Shown here: positions 18,765 through 26,608 of the stretch, in pieces
Numbering within the stretch: position 1 is the stretch's first letter
Layout of the letters: each line of letters opens with the position of its first letter
DNA from: Burkholderia sp. SRS-W-2-2016
GTDB taxonomy: Bacteria; Pseudomonadota; Gammaproteobacteria; Burkholderiales; Burkholderiaceae
Length of the DNA stretch: 64,000 bases
Assembly: GCF_001931485.1 (NCBI RefSeq)
Contig: NZ_MSDV01000075.1
Location: 152,835-216,834, forward strand
Direction of reading: 5' to 3'
Translations under genes and position numbers: made by a program
Notes under the pieces: model-generated
Told to the model about the DNA's origin: nothing
The model's input: only the letters and a program-made list of their open reading frames with translations
Database searches by the model: none

Positions 18765-19139
18765 GATGCCTCCGGGGTGGTTGGGCATTTCACTGGTTTC
18801 TTCGCATGCCGTTCGATGCCGTTCGATGCCGTTTGCTACAAGCGGCATACGCGTCCGGCACGAGGTGGCCGGATCAAAGGCCTCGCAAGCATCGCATGCT
18901 TTCAAAGCATTGGGCAACTGCGACGCAATATATCCAGCCTGCATTCAGCGTGCGGATTGCGCGGTGAATACTAGGCAATAGAAAGGTGCGGTGGAGTACT
19001 TGCGTGTGCTTCGTCGATTGAAGCAATAGAAGCGTCGATAGGACGCGATCGCGCGAAAGAAACTTGTTGGTGAGCAAGCGATATACCCACGCCGGCGATT
19101 AATCGAGCCGGCGCGGGTACGACAACGACATGCGGAGAA
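18765..19139. other. Intergenic region with hairpin
   Basis: About 375 bp between two leftward genes. It presumably contains the treA promoter. An inverted repeat at 19082-19117 (TACCCACGCCGGC / GCCGGCGCGGGTA, one mismatch) lies just after the downstream end of the binding-protein unit read leftward from its other side, and so may insulate the two. A short direct repeat GATGCCGTTCG occurs near 18,810-18,830. Confidence 0.5.
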
Positions 19140-19943
19140 TTACTGCGCGACCGGCTGGGTGACGTCCTGACCGAACCAGTGCATCGAGATTTTTTTCAGC
19201 GTGCCGTCCTGTTTCATTTCGGTCAGCGCATCGTCGAGTGCTTTGGCGAACTTCGGGTTGCCCTTGCGGAACGGAATCGCCTGGTTCTGCTCGGCGCCTT
19301 TGAGCAACGCGCCCGGGCGCAGCGGCAGGTTCGACGTCTTGATGATGTACGGCAGCATCAGACGGTCGTCGATCGTCGCGTCGATCCGCTTGGCCGCCAG
19401 ATCGCGCAACTTTTCGGGCGCGCCGGGATAGGTCTGCACGTTGATCCCCGGCACCGCGCGCGCGAGCTGATCGTAGTTGGTGCCGAGCGTGACGCCGATC
19501 TTCTTGTCGCCCTTGAATTCATCCAGCGCTTTGAACTCGCGTTTGTCGTCGGCTCGCTGGATCAGCTGCGCGGTCGAAAACGTGTACGGCTGGCTGAAAT
19601 CGAGCGCCTCCTTGCGTTGTGGCGTGATGGTCACCTGGTTGACGATCACGTCGAACTTGCCGCTTTGCAGCGCCGCGATAATGCCGCTCCACTCGGTCGG
19701 AATGAATTCGGGCTTCACGCCGAGTTTCGCCGCGACCGCTTTCGCGACGTCGACGTCGAAGCCCTCGAGCTGGCCTTCCTTATTGCGGGAGTTGAACGGC
19801 GGGTAGGTGCCTTCGAGACCGATCTTCAGGACTCCGGCCCGTTTGACCGAGTCAAGCAGATCTTCGGCGTGGGCGGTGAGCGCGGTAAAGCTGAGGGCCG
19901 ACAGAGCCAGCGCGTTGACGAGCAGCAGCTTCGAAAATTTCAT
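19140..19943 (-). CDS. Amino-acid ABC transporter periplasmic binding protein (SBP family 3)
   Basis: A 267-residue protein with signal peptide (LLLVNALALSALSFTALTAHAE) and the SBP_bac_3 pattern: VLKIGLEGTYPPFNSRNKEG, GFDVDVAKAVAAKLG, WSGIIAALQSGKFDVIVNQ and KIGVTLGTNYDQL. Sequence style is closest to cystine/polar amino-acid binders (FliY/TcyA-like). No permease or ATPase gene is adjacent, so it is either an orphan or works with distant partners. ATG at 19943 has GGAG 8 nt upstream; the longer frame upstream lacks initiation signals. Confidence 0.88.
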   Translation of the reverse strand: MKFSKLLLVNALALSALSFTALTAHAEDLLDSVKRAGVLKIGLEGTYPPFNSRNKEGQLEGFDVDVAKAVAAKLGVKPEFIPTEWSGIIAALQSGKFDVIVNQVTITPQRKEALDFSQPYTFSTAQLIQRADDKREFKALDEFKGDKKIGVTLGTNYDQLARAVPGINVQTYPGAPEKLRDLAAKRIDATIDDRLMLPYIIKTSNLPLRPGALLKGAEQNQAIPFRKGNPKFAKALDDALTEMKQDGTLKKISMHWFGQDVTQPVAQ

Positions 19944-20240
19944 TGAGTGTCTCCAGTGTGCTTTGAGTGTGATTCTGCACAACGCAATGATGTCCCGATG
20001 ATCGAATCGTTTCGGGTTGCTCGCGAAGGCGGTTGGTCTGGATGTAGCGTCTTCGTGGCGAGGGTGCGCAATCCGCTTGCGGGCCGCGATGCTATCCGCG
20101 GAACGGCTGGCCGATTGCGCGTTCCATCCTAGCACTCCAAAAGTCGTCTGTTGGGGCTTTGTGTGGATTCGGCGGTGGCCTGCCACGTACGCGTTAACCG
20201 TAGTCTTTGTCCATAGGGGTATCCGCCGCGCCGCGCCGTT

Positions 20241-21371
20241 CTAACCCGCGTGTGTGCTGCCGGCGACGCCCTGCGGCGCAGGGCGGATCGACCAGTGGGT
20301 CGGGGTAAATTCGGTCTGGAAGCGCGACAGGAATGACTGTCCGAGCAAACCGTCGACGCCGTTGCCGAGCGCCCGTCCGTGCGAATCTTCTACCGTCACG
20401 TCGACGTGATCGGCGGCGACGTGCCCGACCTTGACCGAAGCCGCCTGCGTCAACAACGCGACGCGTGGGCCGTTGGCGGTCGTCAGACGAACGTCGCGCG
20501 CCTGCTCGAGCGGCAACTGCGCGCGCTGTGCGAAGTTGCGCGTTACGAACACATAGGTTGCACCGGTATCGACGATAAAGGTTCCACTCACGCCGTTGAC
20601 CACCGCCCTGACCTGAATGGTTTTGCCCGCCTGTCGCGCGAAACTGTCGGACCCCGAAGCAAACGACGTCGGACACGACTCGCGCGTCGCATAACTGGCG
20701 ATCTGCTGTTGCGCTTGCGGATGATTCGCGCGACCGGGTGCCGCGGACATCCACATGCGGATCATGCTGATTGCCTCGCAGTAGCGGCCGGCTTTTGCGT
20801 GCATGTCGGCGGCGCGGATGAACAGGTTGCTGCTGACGCTCGACAGATCCGGTATCAGCGCGATCGCTTGCATGTAATCCGCCAGAGCGGCGTCGTAGTC
20901 TTTCGCGCCTTCGCGAGCCCGGCCGCGGGTGAAATAGAACTGTGGATTGGTAGCGTTGGCTTGCACGAGGCGCTCGCCGAGGGACGCCGCCGCCTGATAG
21001 TCGCCGACCGCCATCAGATCTTTCGCGGCGGCGTCGAGAAACGCGTTCGCGGGCCCGCATTGGTCGACGAATTGCACTAGCGCGTTGGCCGCCTCGCGCC
21101 GGTAACCGGTATGTTCGAGTCGCGCGGCTAATACGTTCATTGCGTCGCGATTGCACGCGTCATGGGACAGCTGCAACAGCGCCCGCGAAGTGTCCGGCGC
21201 GCTCAGATCCGTGCTGGCGACGGTGTTCAGATGGTACTGATCGACCGCGGGTTTCAGTTCGTCCGGCATGGACTGCCCACATGCACCGAGCAGCAACGAC
21301 AGTGCGGCGCCGATGAGCGTGGCTTTGATCAGTGAGTCGACTTTTCTGGTTCTTCTAATCGCGTGCGTCAT
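20241..21371 (-). CDS. Lipoprotein with TPR-like repeats and retropepsin-like aspartic protease domain
   Basis: A 376-residue protein: lipobox LLLGACGQS, a helical TPR/SEL1-like region (about 60-220, with YFTRGRAREGAKDYDAALADYMQAI), then a clan AA aspartic protease domain (about 245-365) with the active-site motif FIVDTGATYVFV, the flap region LTTANGPRV and a closing GNGVDGLLGQSFLSRF. Such single-domain pepsin-like proteins act as dimers in the envelope. Substrate unknown. Confidence 0.85.
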   Translation of the reverse strand: MTHAIRRTRKVDSLIKATLIGAALSLLLGACGQSMPDELKPAVDQYHLNTVASTDLSAPDTSRALLQLSHDACNRDAMNVLAARLEHTGYRREAANALVQFVDQCGPANAFLDAAAKDLMAVGDYQAAASLGERLVQANATNPQFYFTRGRAREGAKDYDAALADYMQAIALIPDLSSVSSNLFIRAADMHAKAGRYCEAISMIRMWMSAAPGRANHPQAQQQIASYATRESCPTSFASGSDSFARQAGKTIQVRAVVNGVSGTFIVDTGATYVFVTRNFAQRAQLPLEQARDVRLTTANGPRVALLTQAASVKVGHVAADHVDVTVEDSHGRALGNGVDGLLGQSFLSRFQTEFTPTHWSIRPAPQGVAGSTHAG

Positions 21372-21430
21372 TTTTATTGGTCGAGCCGGCTTTGATATCG
21401 TCGGTATTCTAAAGCCAATCGCTCGCTCCT

Positions 21431-22186
21431 CTACGCCCTCACCACCGTGACCCCGGCCGCTTCAATCGGCTTCGTCAATTCCGCGCTGGTTTTCTTCTCG
21501 ACCACGATCGTCTGCGCGAACGTGAGTTCGCCGATCACGAACGGCGACGCGGCGTTCAGTTTCGACGCCGACGCGAGCACCACCGTTTCCGCCGCGCGAG
21601 CGGCGAGCGCGCGCTTGATCGCCGCTTCTTCGAAGTCGCCGGTAGTGAGGCCAGCGCTAGGGTGCACGCCGGTCACGCCCATGAAATACAGGTCGGCGTG
21701 GATGCGCGCGATGCTCTCCATCGCGGCGGCGCCGACCGCGACGATCGAATGTTTGTAGAGCCGTCCGCCGATCAGAATTACCTCGACGCACGGATGAGCG
21801 GCGAGAGCGGTTGCGACGCTCGGGCTATGCGTGACAATCGTGGCCCGCAGATCGGCCGGCAAGTCGCTGACCAGCAGCGCCGACGTGGTGCCGCCGTCGA
21901 CGATCACGGTCTGCCCCGGCGCGATCATTTCGGCCGCGCGTCGCGCGATGCGCCGCTTGGCGGCCGACTCGATATCGTGGCGCTGCTCGAACGATGCGAG
22001 CGCGGGCGAGGCCGGCAACGCGCCGCCGTGCACGCGCTGCAGCAGCCCGTCCGCCGCCAGTTCGCGCAGGTCGCGGCGAATCGTGTCTTCCGATACGCCA
22101 AAGCTGGCGCTCAGTTCGCCGGCCAGCACCTGGCCGTGGCGCGCGAGCTCGTCGAGGATCGCTTTCTTGCGTTGGGTCGTCAACAT
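21431..22186 (-). CDS. DeoR-family transcriptional repressor
   Basis: A 251-residue regulator: N-terminal winged HTH (LSASFGVSEDTIRRDLRELAADGLLQRVHGGAL, the DeoR signature) and a sugar-phosphate-sensing DeoRC domain with TVIVDGGTTSALLV and GVTGVHPSAGLTTGDFEEAAIKR. ATG at 22186 is the family start; the frame extends 16 codons into the operator. It is divergent from the Nudix gene across an 80-bp gap holding three TTGCACGA copies, which it probably binds. Confidence 0.88.
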   Translation of the reverse strand: MLTTQRKKAILDELARHGQVLAGELSASFGVSEDTIRRDLRELAADGLLQRVHGGALPASPALASFEQRHDIESAAKRRIARRAAEMIAPGQTVIVDGGTTSALLVSDLPADLRATIVTHSPSVATALAAHPCVEVILIGGRLYKHSIVAVGAAAMESIARIHADLYFMGVTGVHPSAGLTTGDFEEAAIKRALAARAAETVVLASASKLNAASPFVIGELTFAQTIVVEKKTSAELTKPIEAAGVTVVRA

Positions 22187-22190
22187 ACGG

Positions 22191-22228
22191 TTGCACGAAA
22201 TATCTTGAAATTGCACGAAGTTGCACGA
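22191..22228. promoter_or_regulatory. Three direct TTGCACGA repeats (DeoR operator candidate)
   Basis: TTGCACGA at 22191-22198, 22211-22218 and 22221-22228, i.e. steps of 20 and 10 bp, so all three face the same side of the helix. They lie between the divergent deoR-type and Nudix starts and are the obvious binding sites for the adjacent repressor. Confidence 0.7.
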
Positions 22229-22265
22229 TACCATAACTGGCCATCATCGGTCGACAGGAGACGCC

Positions 22266-22865
22266 ATGACTGCAACGAAGGACCGGGTTCGGATCGTCGA
22301 TACCGCCTTGCTATCGGACGACTGGTACACGCTGAAGAGGGTGACGTTCGACTTTCAGCGCCGCGACGGCACGTGGCAACGTCAAAACCGCGAGACGTAC
22401 GATCGCGGCAATGGCGCGACGATCCTGCTGCACAGTCCGCGCACCGGCAACATCGTGCTGACGCGGCAATTCCGCATGCCGGTGTTCGTCAATGGACACG
22501 ACGGCATGCTGATCGAAGCGCCGGGCGGTTTGCTCGACGATGCATCGCCGGAGGAGCGCATCCGTCTGGAGGTCGAGGAGGAAACGGGTTATCGGGTCAG
22601 CGAGATTCGCAAGGTTTTCGAGGCGTATATGAGTCCCGGGTCGGTGACCGAGAAGCTCTATTTCTTTGTCGGCGAATACGATGCTTCGATGCGGATCAAC
22701 GATGGCGGCGGGGTCGTCGATGAAGGAGAAGATCTCGAAGTACTCGAATTGCCGCTGCATACCGCATTGAAAATGATCGACGACGGCGAGATTGTCGACG
22801 GCAAAACGATCATGTTGCTGCAGTACCTCGCGTTACGCGAAGCGGGCGCCGCGCGTTCGTCGTAA
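22266..22865 (+). CDS. nudK: Nudix hydrolase, NudK-like (GDP-mannose/ADP-ribose pyrophosphatase)
   Basis: A 199-residue protein with the Nudix box in APGGLLDDASPEERIRLEVEEETGY (G-x5-E-x7-RE-x-EE-x-G-type; the canonical E-L is replaced by L-E, with the metal-binding glutamates kept). The neighbouring VTFDFQRRDGTWQRQNRETYDRG and MSPGSVTEKLYFFVGEYD are typical of NudK-type enzymes, which hydrolyse GDP-mannose and related sugar nucleotides. It is divergent from a DeoR repressor, so probably repressed by it. ATG at 22266 follows CAGGAGACGCC. Confidence 0.82.
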   Translation: MTATKDRVRIVDTALLSDDWYTLKRVTFDFQRRDGTWQRQNRETYDRGNGATILLHSPRTGNIVLTRQFRMPVFVNGHDGMLIEAPGGLLDDASPEERIRLEVEEETGYRVSEIRKVFEAYMSPGSVTEKLYFFVGEYDASMRINDGGGVVDEGEDLEVLELPLHTALKMIDDGEIVDGKTIMLLQYLALREAGAARSS

Positions 22866-22884
22866 TCCGAGTGCAAGCATTGCG

Positions 22885-23277
22885 TTACGGCTCGGCGTGA
22901 CAGCACACGCACAGTTTGTTGCCGTCGAGATCGCGGAAGTACGCGCCGTAGTAGTTCTCGTGATAGTGCGGCCGTAGGGCGGGCGGGCCTTCGCAGGTCG
23001 CGCCACAAGCAATCGCACCGGCATAGGCGCGATCGACGGTCGGCCGGTCGCGCGCGAGTAGCGCGATCATCTGGCCATTGCCGCCGTGCGCTGCCTTGCC
23101 GTTATACGGCTCGCCGATAATGAGCAGCGGCCGCGGCGCATCGGCCGACATCCACGCGGCCCATGGTTTCCCGCGGTCGCAGAACTTCAGTTGATGGCCG
23201 AGTTCTCGCAGCAATGCCGAGTAGAGTTCGAAGCCCTGATCGAAGTCGTTCACGCCGATGAACAGATGCGATATCAA
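22885..23277 (-). CDS. VOC-family protein
   Basis: A 130-residue protein with the vicinal oxygen chelate pattern: MISHLFIGVNDFDQGFELYSALLRELGH at the start and YYGAYFRDLDGNKLCVCCHA at the end. H4 and the terminal strand positions are consistent with metal binding, but the usual terminal Glu is replaced in NKLCVCC, so activity is uncertain. It converges on the Nudix gene with 19 bp between them. Confidence 0.8.
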   Translation of the reverse strand: MISHLFIGVNDFDQGFELYSALLRELGHQLKFCDRGKPWAAWMSADAPRPLLIIGEPYNGKAAHGGNGQMIALLARDRPTVDRAYAGAIACGATCEGPPALRPHYHENYYGAYFRDLDGNKLCVCCHAEP

Positions 23278-23388
23278 GTTGCGTCTCCCGGAAGTGAGGC
23301 GTTCGGTCAGCGCGCGCGCTTCGATGACTGGCGACGCTCGCCGGTCAGGCTGGCCTGCACGGATCAGATCATAAATCAGTTCGGGGTC

Positions 23389-23422
23389 CGCGGCGACGCC
23401 GCGCTATGCGAGCGTCGCCGCG
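23389..23422. terminator. Hairpin after the FAH remnant
   Basis: CGCGGCGACGC pairs perfectly with GCGTCGCCGCG around a 12-nt loop, about 40 bp beyond the stop of the broken fumarylacetoacetase read leftward. It is likely that gene's original terminator. Confidence 0.65.
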
Positions 23423-23459
23423 GGTTCGGCGTCGCTGTGTGAGCAGCGAGCCGCAGCGC

Positions 23460-24012
23460 TTAGGCGGCGGCGGCTGTCACTTCGACCGGCGCGAGATAGT
23501 CGTACGCGACTTCGCCGAGATCGAGCGTGAGATTCGCAATCACGTGACGCGCGCCGACCACGCGCTTGACCGGCAGGTCGGCGACCAGGGCGAGCGCGTG
23601 CATGGTCACAACCCAAGGGCAAATGGTAGTTACAAAACCCTTCGAGTTGAGCGGTCCGAGCGGCTGATATTCCCATTTGCCGGATGTCGCGCGCGCTCCA
23701 GTCGTTCAGCAGAACCATGCCGAAGATGTGCTCGTCAGCAGTCTTTGCGGCGATCGGCGTACCGAGCGTATTGCCGACTCCGGCGAAGAAGCCGGTTTCG
23801 AGCTCAATGTCCAGCTGGCGGCACGGCCCATAGGTAGGCCGTGCGTCATCGGGGCTCTTGCGCTGACCGTTCGGCCAGCATACCCGCGTGCCGCTGACCA
23901 CGATCCAGGAAGCGCGTCCGTTGTGGCCGATCGGAATCTCGAGCCAGTTCGGCATTAGCGCGTCGTTGGGGTCTCTGAACATCGAGCTGCCGAAGAATGT
24001 GACGAGCATCAA
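23460..24012 (-). pseudogene. Fumarylacetoacetase-like remnant, truncated and frameshifted
   Basis: The reading frame starts inside the family's catalytic core (FFGSSMFRDPNDALMPNW, IGHNGRASWIVVSG, FELE-like IELETGFFAGVGN, EHIFGMVLLNDWSARDI). Just after ARDI the frame shifts, and the neighbouring frame resumes with WEYQPLGPLNSKGFVTTICPWVVTM, again canonical. It then runs into about 45 residues I cannot match, ending in a TAA at 23460. The N-terminal third and most of the C-terminal third are missing. The enzyme would cleave fumarylacetoacetate in tyrosine catabolism. The 5' truncation sits at the left edge of the plasmid-like element. Confidence 0.8.
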
Positions 24013-24042
24013 TCGACGCGTCGTTCTCGACAGGCAGTTCTC

Positions 24043-24588
24043 TCAGATAATCTGCAACACTCCGTTCAGAACAGCGTTGATCGCTTTTTCAAGACGCGGA
24101 AGATCCGAGGACATACGCCCCAATCGCGCGGAGTACAGCCTAATGTAACCTTCCTCCTTATGGCGTGCGAGCCTCACAACTCCTCCTCGGATCTGTGCCA
24201 CAAATCCAGTAGCCAGGGCTGCGAGTATTTCGTGCACCTTGAGGTCGGATCGGGAGCCAAAGCTCACTGCGCGAGCTACTAAAAGCGTACGCCCGCTCTG
24301 CTTTTCAATCTTCGTGAGTGTCTCAACGGTTTCAAAGGAAATGCGATGTGTGTCGCCAAAGGTATGGACAACTTCGTCTGGTACTTTTGCGGCGCGCAGC
24401 AACCGCGTGACGTGCGGTTTCGAAATGCCCAAGGCGGAAGCCATTTCAGATTGCGATTGCCAGATTTGCCGATGCAAAAACCAGCTGCAAAGCCGCCCAA
24501 CCATGATGATTGGCGCGTTCCGACGGCGCAGGTTGTTGTATTGAGCTAGAGCTTCTTGCTGAGGTAGCGTGAGAGAACGTGTCTTCAT
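24043..24588 (-). CDS. ParB/KorB-like plasmid DNA-binding protein
   Basis: A 181-residue basic protein. A helix-turn-helix is visible in SQSEMASALGISKPHVTRLLRAAKVPDEVV, the arrangement seen in the central DNA-binding domain of ParB/KorB proteins. The N-terminal ParB nuclease-like box is absent, so it is a reduced version. The C-terminal half is a basic (R, K-rich) helical region. It is the leftmost gene of the element and diverges from the VirB-like operon across a region with two copies of a 14-bp palindrome, a sensible target for it. ATG at 24588 is preferred over an upstream TTG. Confidence 0.7.
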   Translation of the reverse strand: MKTRSLTLPQQEALAQYNNLRRRNAPIIMVGRLCSWFLHRQIWQSQSEMASALGISKPHVTRLLRAAKVPDEVVHTFGDTHRISFETVETLTKIEKQSGRTLLVARAVSFGSRSDLKVHEILAALATGFVAQIRGGVVRLARHKEEGYIRLYSARLGRMSSDLPRLEKAINAVLNGVLQII

Positions 24589-24722
24589 TTCGATGGGGCT
24601 TTTCAAATGTACGCATGCTAGCTCGGATGCTCAGAAGTCAAGGATGCTCGAGCATTACCGAGACGGTGGCAAGTCGCGTTTCGTAGAATCTGGCATGTTG
24701 GATTGATAGCGTCGATATTCCT

Positions 24723-24736
24723 GTCAGCCGGCTGAC
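24723..24736. promoter_or_regulatory. Palindrome GTCAGCCGGCTGAC, copy 1
   Basis: Perfect 14-bp palindrome in the divergent promoter region between the ParB-like gene and the VirB8-like gene. Two near-identical copies occur at 24884 and 46416, so it is likely an operator of an element-encoded repressor. Confidence 0.65.
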
Positions 24737-24883
24737 GCCAAAAGTTCTACATTCCCTTTTTAAATCAATGATGCGAACGAGCGATTCCATGTAACCCATG
24801 TAACGGCGAGATCCTATTCGCATGTGTTCTCGGGTGCTGCCCCGAAAGCTACCCCAAAATCGTCACCATTTCGGCTTAAGCCC

Positions 24884-24897
24884 GTTAGCCGGCTGAC
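24884..24897. promoter_or_regulatory. Palindrome GTTAGCCGGCTGAC, copy 2
   Basis: One mismatch from the perfect palindrome 161 bp upstream. It shares an extended context (CGGCTTAAGCCCGTTAGC) with the third copy near 46,416 (CGGGTTAAGGCCGTCAGC). It sits 121 bp before the VirB8-like start. The rest of 24,589-25,004 shows no supported gene. Confidence 0.62.
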
Positions 24898-25004
24898 GCG
24901 GCGAATCGCTGTGGCTCTTCGCCCAGAAAGCACCCAGAAATCGCCCCTCTTTTGCATGACTTGCTTCCCATGCCGACTGATTCAATGGAGTCGGTCCAAA
25001 TGGA

Positions 25005-25715
25005 ATGAGCGCCATGCCTCTTCTCCGCAGCAAAAAGCAGATTGCACTGTCTACCGCCCCTGGGGGCTACTCCGAAGACGATCCCGAGAAGATCATCTTC
25101 GACAACGGCGCACGTCTGCGCGTTGAAGCGAATCACTGGAAGACTTTCTGCTTCATCCTCGCGTTCATTGCGGGCGGGGCAATCTACACGCGCAATCCTG
25201 CACCCTCGGAGGTCAAGTCCTATGGTGTGTCGGCGGATGTGAATGGCCACGCTGTCGTTACCCAACTGACGGCGTACAAGCCGGACGATCAGGCTATCCG
25301 CACGTCACTTCGTGAGACCGTCGAGCGGTGGTTCACGATCGAGCCGGTGCTCACCGATGACATTCAGACTTCGCGCATTGCTCGCAACATCAACGGCGTG
25401 AAGGGCATGATGGTCGGCAACGCACGCAACCAGTTCGGCGACTGGGTCAAGGGCGATGCACCGTTCCAGCAGATCACGCTCAATCCGAAGCTCGTGCGTG
25501 AAGTGCGGGTGACCAACGTTGCGATGCTCGAAGACTCAACCGCGGTGGTGGAGTTCTCGACAAGCACGACGCAATCGCCGACCGACAAGCCGGCCGTGCA
25601 GAAGTACGCCCTGACGTTTCGCTACCAGATCGTTCCACCGACTTCAGAAGACGCGCTGGGCCTGAATCCTTTCGGCATCTTCTATCCGTTGTTCTCCATT
25701 CAAAAGACCCAATGA
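25005..25715 (+). CDS. VirB8/TrbF-like inner-membrane protein
   Basis: A 236-residue bitopic protein: cytosolic N-terminus, one TM helix (about 46-63, FCFILAFIAGGAIYT) and a periplasmic NTF2-like domain with alternating strands (IRTSLRETVERWFTIEPVL, VRVTNVAMLEDSTAVVEFSTST, ALTFRYQI). VirB8 proteins nucleate the T4SS inner-membrane complex and contact VirB9 and VirB10, which follow here in the same order as in conjugation systems. First gene of a tightly packed rightward operon; it overlaps the next gene by ATGA. ATG at 25014 is an alternative start. Confidence 0.85.
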   Translation: MSAMPLLRSKKQIALSTAPGGYSEDDPEKIIFDNGARLRVEANHWKTFCFILAFIAGGAIYTRNPAPSEVKSYGVSADVNGHAVVTQLTAYKPDDQAIRTSLRETVERWFTIEPVLTDDIQTSRIARNINGVKGMMVGNARNQFGDWVKGDAPFQQITLNPKLVREVRVTNVAMLEDSTAVVEFSTSTTQSPTDKPAVQKYALTFRYQIVPPTSEDALGLNPFGIFYPLFSIQKTQ

Positions 25716-26596
25716 TGATCGACTCCCGCACGCTCGCCTCGTGGGTCGCGGCTTTCGCCTGCGTCACGGTGGTTTGCTCACCAGTGTCCGCTGCAAGGAA
25801 GGGCAGCCCTGTGTCGTCTGGATCCTTCGACATCGCCACTGCGATGGGCGATCCGATGAGCCCGGTGAATCCCTTTAACGCCGGTACCGATCCAATCACC
25901 ATGCCCGGTGACGCGCGTATGGCGGTGTTTCCCTATAGCCGCGACCAGATCTACCGCATCATGACTGCGCCGCTCAAGACGACAACGATCGAGCTGGCGC
26001 GCGGAGAAGTGCTGGCGACTGAGCCGGCGCTTGGCGATTCGATCCAGTGGGTCGTGGATACCGACGGGTCGAACCACGTCTTTATCAAGCCGGTCAAGCC
26101 GGGTCTCGTCAACACACTGCACCTCACGACGAATCAGCGCGAGTACGACATGACGCTCGTCTCGTCGCCGATGGGCGGCCTTTTCTATCAGACGGTGCGG
26201 TTTAACTATCCCGGTTCGCTGATGGCCAAGGTTCGCGCGCGCGAGGACGGCAATGCTGACAGGGCGGACGCGGGGCAGGGCGGACCTGATGCGAACGATT
26301 CTGGCCCGCTCGGTGTCTCGCCCGACAAGCTGAACTTCGATTACAAGGTATCCGGCTCAGCGCCGTTCCGTCCGGAGACAGTATTCGATGACGGCAAGTC
26401 GGTGTGGCTGCGTCTGGCGGCGAACGCGCCTTTCGCGGTGCCGATCGTCAAGGATCACGGCGATAACGTCAGCCCCAATTTCATCCGTCGCGGGCAATAC
26501 ATCGTCGTGCAGGAAATGGCCGATGAGATCGTCCTGCGCGGTGGCGACGACCAGGTCATGATCCGGCGCGGTCGTCCCGGCGTCTTCGGTTTCTGA
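25712..26596 (+). CDS. VirB9/TrbG-like outer-membrane core protein
   Basis: A 294-residue periplasmic protein: signal peptide (1-27, SPVSAA), N-terminal VirB9 domain (FPYSRDQIYRIMTAPLKTTTIEL, ANTLHLTTNQREYDMTLVSS), Gly/Asp-rich linker, and the C-terminal beta-sandwich (NFDYKVSGSAPFRPETVFDD ... IVVQEMADEIVLRGG) that forms the outer-membrane ring with VirB7 and VirB10. The C-terminal module recurs twice in the protein encoded three genes downstream. No VirB7 lipoprotein is identifiable nearby. Confidence 0.88.
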   Translation: MMIDSRTLASWVAAFACVTVVCSPVSAARKGSPVSSGSFDIATAMGDPMSPVNPFNAGTDPITMPGDARMAVFPYSRDQIYRIMTAPLKTTTIELARGEVLATEPALGDSIQWVVDTDGSNHVFIKPVKPGLVNTLHLTTNQREYDMTLVSSPMGGLFYQTVRFNYPGSLMAKVRAREDGNADRADAGQGGPDANDSGPLGVSPDKLNFDYKVSGSAPFRPETVFDDGKSVWLRLAANAPFAVPIVKDHGDNVSPNFIRRGQYIVVQEMADEIVLRGGDDQVMIRRGRPGVFGF

Positions 26597-26608
26597 GAGC
26601 GCGCGCAC

